Shown piece after piece: positions 35,663 to 38,057 of a DNA stretch of 38,057 bases. The stretch lies in contig JAIRRX010000138.1 of NCBI GenBank assembly GCA_031255755.1, positions 1 to 38,057 on the forward strand. The letters run 5' to 3'. This DNA comes from Prevotellaceae bacterium (GTDB taxonomy: Bacteria > Bacteroidota > Bacteroidia > Bacteroidales > UBA932). Below the pieces are notes generated by a model that saw only the letters and a program-made list of their open reading frames with translations, ran no database searches and was not told the DNA's origin. Within the stretch, counting starts at the first letter, position 1. Each line of letters opens with the position of its first letter. The position numbers were made by a program, and so were the translations under genes.

Positions 35663-36058
35663 ATGGCTCTTGATATTACAGGTAAACTTATACAGAAATT
35701 GGATGTCAAATCAGGTGAAAGCGCTCGCGGAACATGGAATATACAGGATGCAATAATAGAAACACTCGAGTCGCAATATCCGCGAAAAATATGTATATCA
35801 TTTTGGGGCGAAAGAATCAACGATCTTGATAAAATAAATCTTGGCGATAAAGTAACGGTAAGCGTAAATATCGAATCGCGTGAAGCCAACGGACGATGGT
35901 TTACTTCCGTGCGTGCGTGGCGAATACAACTTTCAAATGAAAACGCTAATCCGCAGCAAACATCTCAAGCGGCTAATATGCTTAATGATATTCCGGCTCC
36001 AACAGCTGACGATTTTACTGATATGCCAACAAATGAAATAGATGATTTGCCTTTTTGA
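35663..36058 (+). CDS. DUF3127 family protein with acidic ...DDLPF C-terminal tail
   Basis: 'MALDITGKLIQKLDVKSGESARGTWNIQDAIIETLESQYPRKICISFWGERI...LGDKVTVSVNIESREANGRWFTSVRAWRIQ'; starts 1 nt after the FKBP stop. Confidence 0.88.
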   Translation: MALDITGKLIQKLDVKSGESARGTWNIQDAIIETLESQYPRKICISFWGERINDLDKINLGDKVTVSVNIESREANGRWFTSVRAWRIQLSNENANPQQTSQAANMLNDIPAPTADDFTDMPTNEIDDLPF

Positions 36059-36079
36059 TAATGTATAAAAACAAAAATT

Positions 36080-36147
36080 GACTGTAAAACAGGTTATTCA
36101 AAATTTTACTCAGCAAAATAAAGTATTTTTTTGAACAGTCTGTTTTT
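36080..36147 (+). terminator. Possible terminator after DUF3127 gene
   Basis: aaaacag/ctgtttt and ttcaaaa/ttttgaa complementary segments, T-rich end. Confidence 0.35.
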
Positions 36148-36365
36148 TGTTTGCTGTCGTTAATTTATTTTGTCAACTTTGATATTACAATTTATTTTCA
36201 ATTAGTTCAAAGTAAAAATTGATTTTATATTGTTTTTTCTTCTTTATTGCAAAAATTCAAACGATAAACAATGTGGATTCTGCTGTTTTGCAGAGCAAAT
36301 ATCAAACAAAAAAATATTTTCAACATGTATTTTGGCAAAAATATTTAAAATATTTAATTATTAAA

Positions 36366-36395
36366 TTGCCAATTGCAAATTAAAGAGTAAATTTG
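36366..36395 (+). promoter_or_regulatory. Bacteroidota-type promoter (TTG-N19-TAAATTTG) for the nqr operon
   Basis: TTG 36366-36368, 19-nt spacer, TAAATTTG 36388-36395; ATG at 36432. Confidence 0.65.
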
Positions 36396-36431
36396 CAGCG
36401 AAATTCAATAAAAAAACATCAGATATAAAAT

Positions 36432-37808
36432 ATGTTAAAAGTGATAAAACTCAAAAGGGGTTTGGATATAAAGTTGAAAGGCGAGCCTGAAAAGATATTC
36501 GGGGCTACGGAGAAGCCTGCAAAATATGCACTTAAGCCTACGGACTTTGTCGGTCTTACTCCTAAATTAGTTGTTGCAGAAGGCGACAGAGTGAAAATCG
36601 GTTCTCCGTTGTTTTTGGATAAAAACAATCCTGAAATCAAATTTGTTTCGCCTGTCAGCGGTACGGTTTCTGCTGTTAACCGCGGCGAAAAGCGTAAATT
36701 GCTTAGCATTGTTGTTAATTCAGACGCTTCCGATGATTATATTAAGCATGATGTTGGCGATTTTGAAAAAATGACTCGCGAACAGATTATTAATATAATT
36801 CTTGAAAGCGGTGCATTTCCATTTTTTATTCAGCGTCCATACGGAATAATTGCAAATCCGACAGATGTGCCGAAAGCAATTTTCGTTTCATGTTTCGATT
36901 CGTCTCCGCTTGCCGTTGATTATGATTTTGCCATGCAGTATGATGCCGAATATTTGAGAAAGGGAATCAGCGTTTTGAGTAAGCTCACAAACGGAAATGT
37001 AAATCTCGGCATATCAAAAAAAATGCAGAACAGCACAATATTCAATACCGAATTTTTGGATGCAAAAAATGTTGTAATTACTGCATTTGCAGGCAAACAT
37101 CCTTCGGGAAATGTAGGAGTGCAGATTAATCATGTAAATCCGATAAACAAGGGCGATATTGTATGGACAATCAAACTGCAACATGTCGTGATGTTAGGAA
37201 AATTATTTGAAAAAGGCATTTACGATGCAGGCAAAGTTATTGTATTGGCAGGTTCGCGTGTTGAACGTCCATGTTATTTCAGAGTTCTTGCTGGCGCGCC
37301 TGTTTCAATATTTGCAAACCAGATAAAAAGAGAAAATGAGAAAGAAAATCGCGTAATAAGCGGAAGCGTGCTTTCGGGCGTTCAAATTTCAGAAAACGAT
37401 TATCTCGGATTTTATGACGACCAGATATGCGTTATTCCGGAAGGCAATTATAATGAACTTTTCGGATGGGCAAATCCTTTACGAATTAATAAATTCAGCA
37501 TGTCGCGTTCATATTTTTCATGGATTATGCCTAACAGAAAATATGATTTGGATACCAACTACAACGGAAGCGAACGCGCTTTCATTATGAACGGACAGTA
37601 TGAAAAAGTATTGCCAATGAATATTTATCCTGTCTATCTTTTAAAAGCAATTCTCGCAAATGATATTGATAAAATGGAACAGCTTGGCATTTACGAAGTA
37701 ATAGAAGAAGACCTTGCACTGTGCGAATTTGTTTGTACATCAAAAATAAATGTACAGGAAATTCTTCGTAACGGAATTGATACAATGATTAAAGAAATGA
37801 AGAATTGA
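36432..37808 (+). CDS. nqrA: Na+-translocating NADH-quinone reductase subunit A
   Basis: 'LKVIKLKRGLDIKLKGEPE', 'YALKPTDFVGLTPKLVVAEGDRVKIGSPLF', 'AGKHPSGNVGVQINHVNPINKGDIVWTI'. Confidence 0.96.
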   Translation: MLKVIKLKRGLDIKLKGEPEKIFGATEKPAKYALKPTDFVGLTPKLVVAEGDRVKIGSPLFLDKNNPEIKFVSPVSGTVSAVNRGEKRKLLSIVVNSDASDDYIKHDVGDFEKMTREQIINIILESGAFPFFIQRPYGIIANPTDVPKAIFVSCFDSSPLAVDYDFAMQYDAEYLRKGISVLSKLTNGNVNLGISKKMQNSTIFNTEFLDAKNVVITAFAGKHPSGNVGVQINHVNPINKGDIVWTIKLQHVVMLGKLFEKGIYDAGKVIVLAGSRVERPCYFRVLAGAPVSIFANQIKRENEKENRVISGSVLSGVQISENDYLGFYDDQICVIPEGNYNELFGWANPLRINKFSMSRSYFSWIMPNRKYDLDTNYNGSERAFIMNGQYEKVLPMNIYPVYLLKAILANDIDKMEQLGIYEVIEEDLALCEFVCTSKINVQEILRNGIDTMIKEMKN

Positions 37809-37821
37809 GGAGGGGATTTTT

Positions 37822-38057
37822 ATGATATTAAAGAAAATATTTGACAGATTAAAACCGACCTTTTCAAAAGGCGGAAAGTTAGGAATGTTCAGTTCAACAT
37901 TCGAAGCGTTTGAATCTTTTGTTTTTGTTCCCAATACGGTTGCAAAACGCAAAGGTTCTCATATTCACGACAGTATTGATTCCAAACGGACAATGAGCGT
38001 AGTTATACTGGCGTTGATGCCTGCAATGCTTTTCGGAATGTGGAATACAGGATATCA
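37822..38057 (+). CDS. nqrB: Na+-translocating NADH-quinone reductase subunit B, truncated by window end
   Basis: GGAGG-type RBS then ATG at 37822: MILKKIFDRLKPTFSKGGKLGMFSSTFEAFESFVFVPNTVAKRKGSHIHDSIDSKRTMSVVILALMPAMLFGMWNTGY...; absent from the ORF track because it runs off the end. Confidence 0.9.
   Translation, partial: MILKKIFDRLKPTFSKGGKLGMFSSTFEAFESFVFVPNTVAKRKGSHIHDSIDSKRTMSVVILALMPAMLFGMWNTGY

Overview
A 38 kb chromosomal window from a low-GC Bacteroidota bacterium, probably Bacteroidales. This is inferred from the gene content (NqrA/B, DUF3127, TlpA/DUF-type thioredoxins, SDR-type threonine dehydrogenase) and from repeated TTG-N18/19-TAnnTTTG promoters. Most of it is ordinary housekeeping DNA: typA, an AsmA-like protein, CapA-like, mltG, coaD, kbl, SpoU methylase, dihydroorotase, Dpm1-like GT2, an ECF sigma operon, a GT3/GT35 fusion, a transglutaminase-like lipoprotein, a cyclic-2,3-DPG-synthetase-like GTPase, a NagZ-like GH3, a polysaccharide deacetylase, an FKBP-FKBP-DUF3127 operon, nqrA, and a truncated nqrB. 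No CRISPR, rRNA, tRNA, transposase or phage genes were recognised. The least explained signals are: (i) a rod-like, about 185-nt nested inverted-repeat structure at about 16675-16860 behind a Bacteroidota promoter, a good candidate for a 6S-like or other structured ncRNA; (ii) a 21-bp tandem repeat at 7547-7714 that encodes a (K/E)LSEHAT heptad ladder, keeps its register across an amber codon, and is also open on the opposite strand; (iii) a DUF3127 protein with an SSB-like acidic ...DDLPF tail, encoded directly after two FKBPs, one with a degenerate active site; (iv) dispersed REP/MITE-like GCAATGACG palindromes; (v) several paralogues or duplicated domains with lost catalytic residues. All calls are from reading the sequence; no database search was run.
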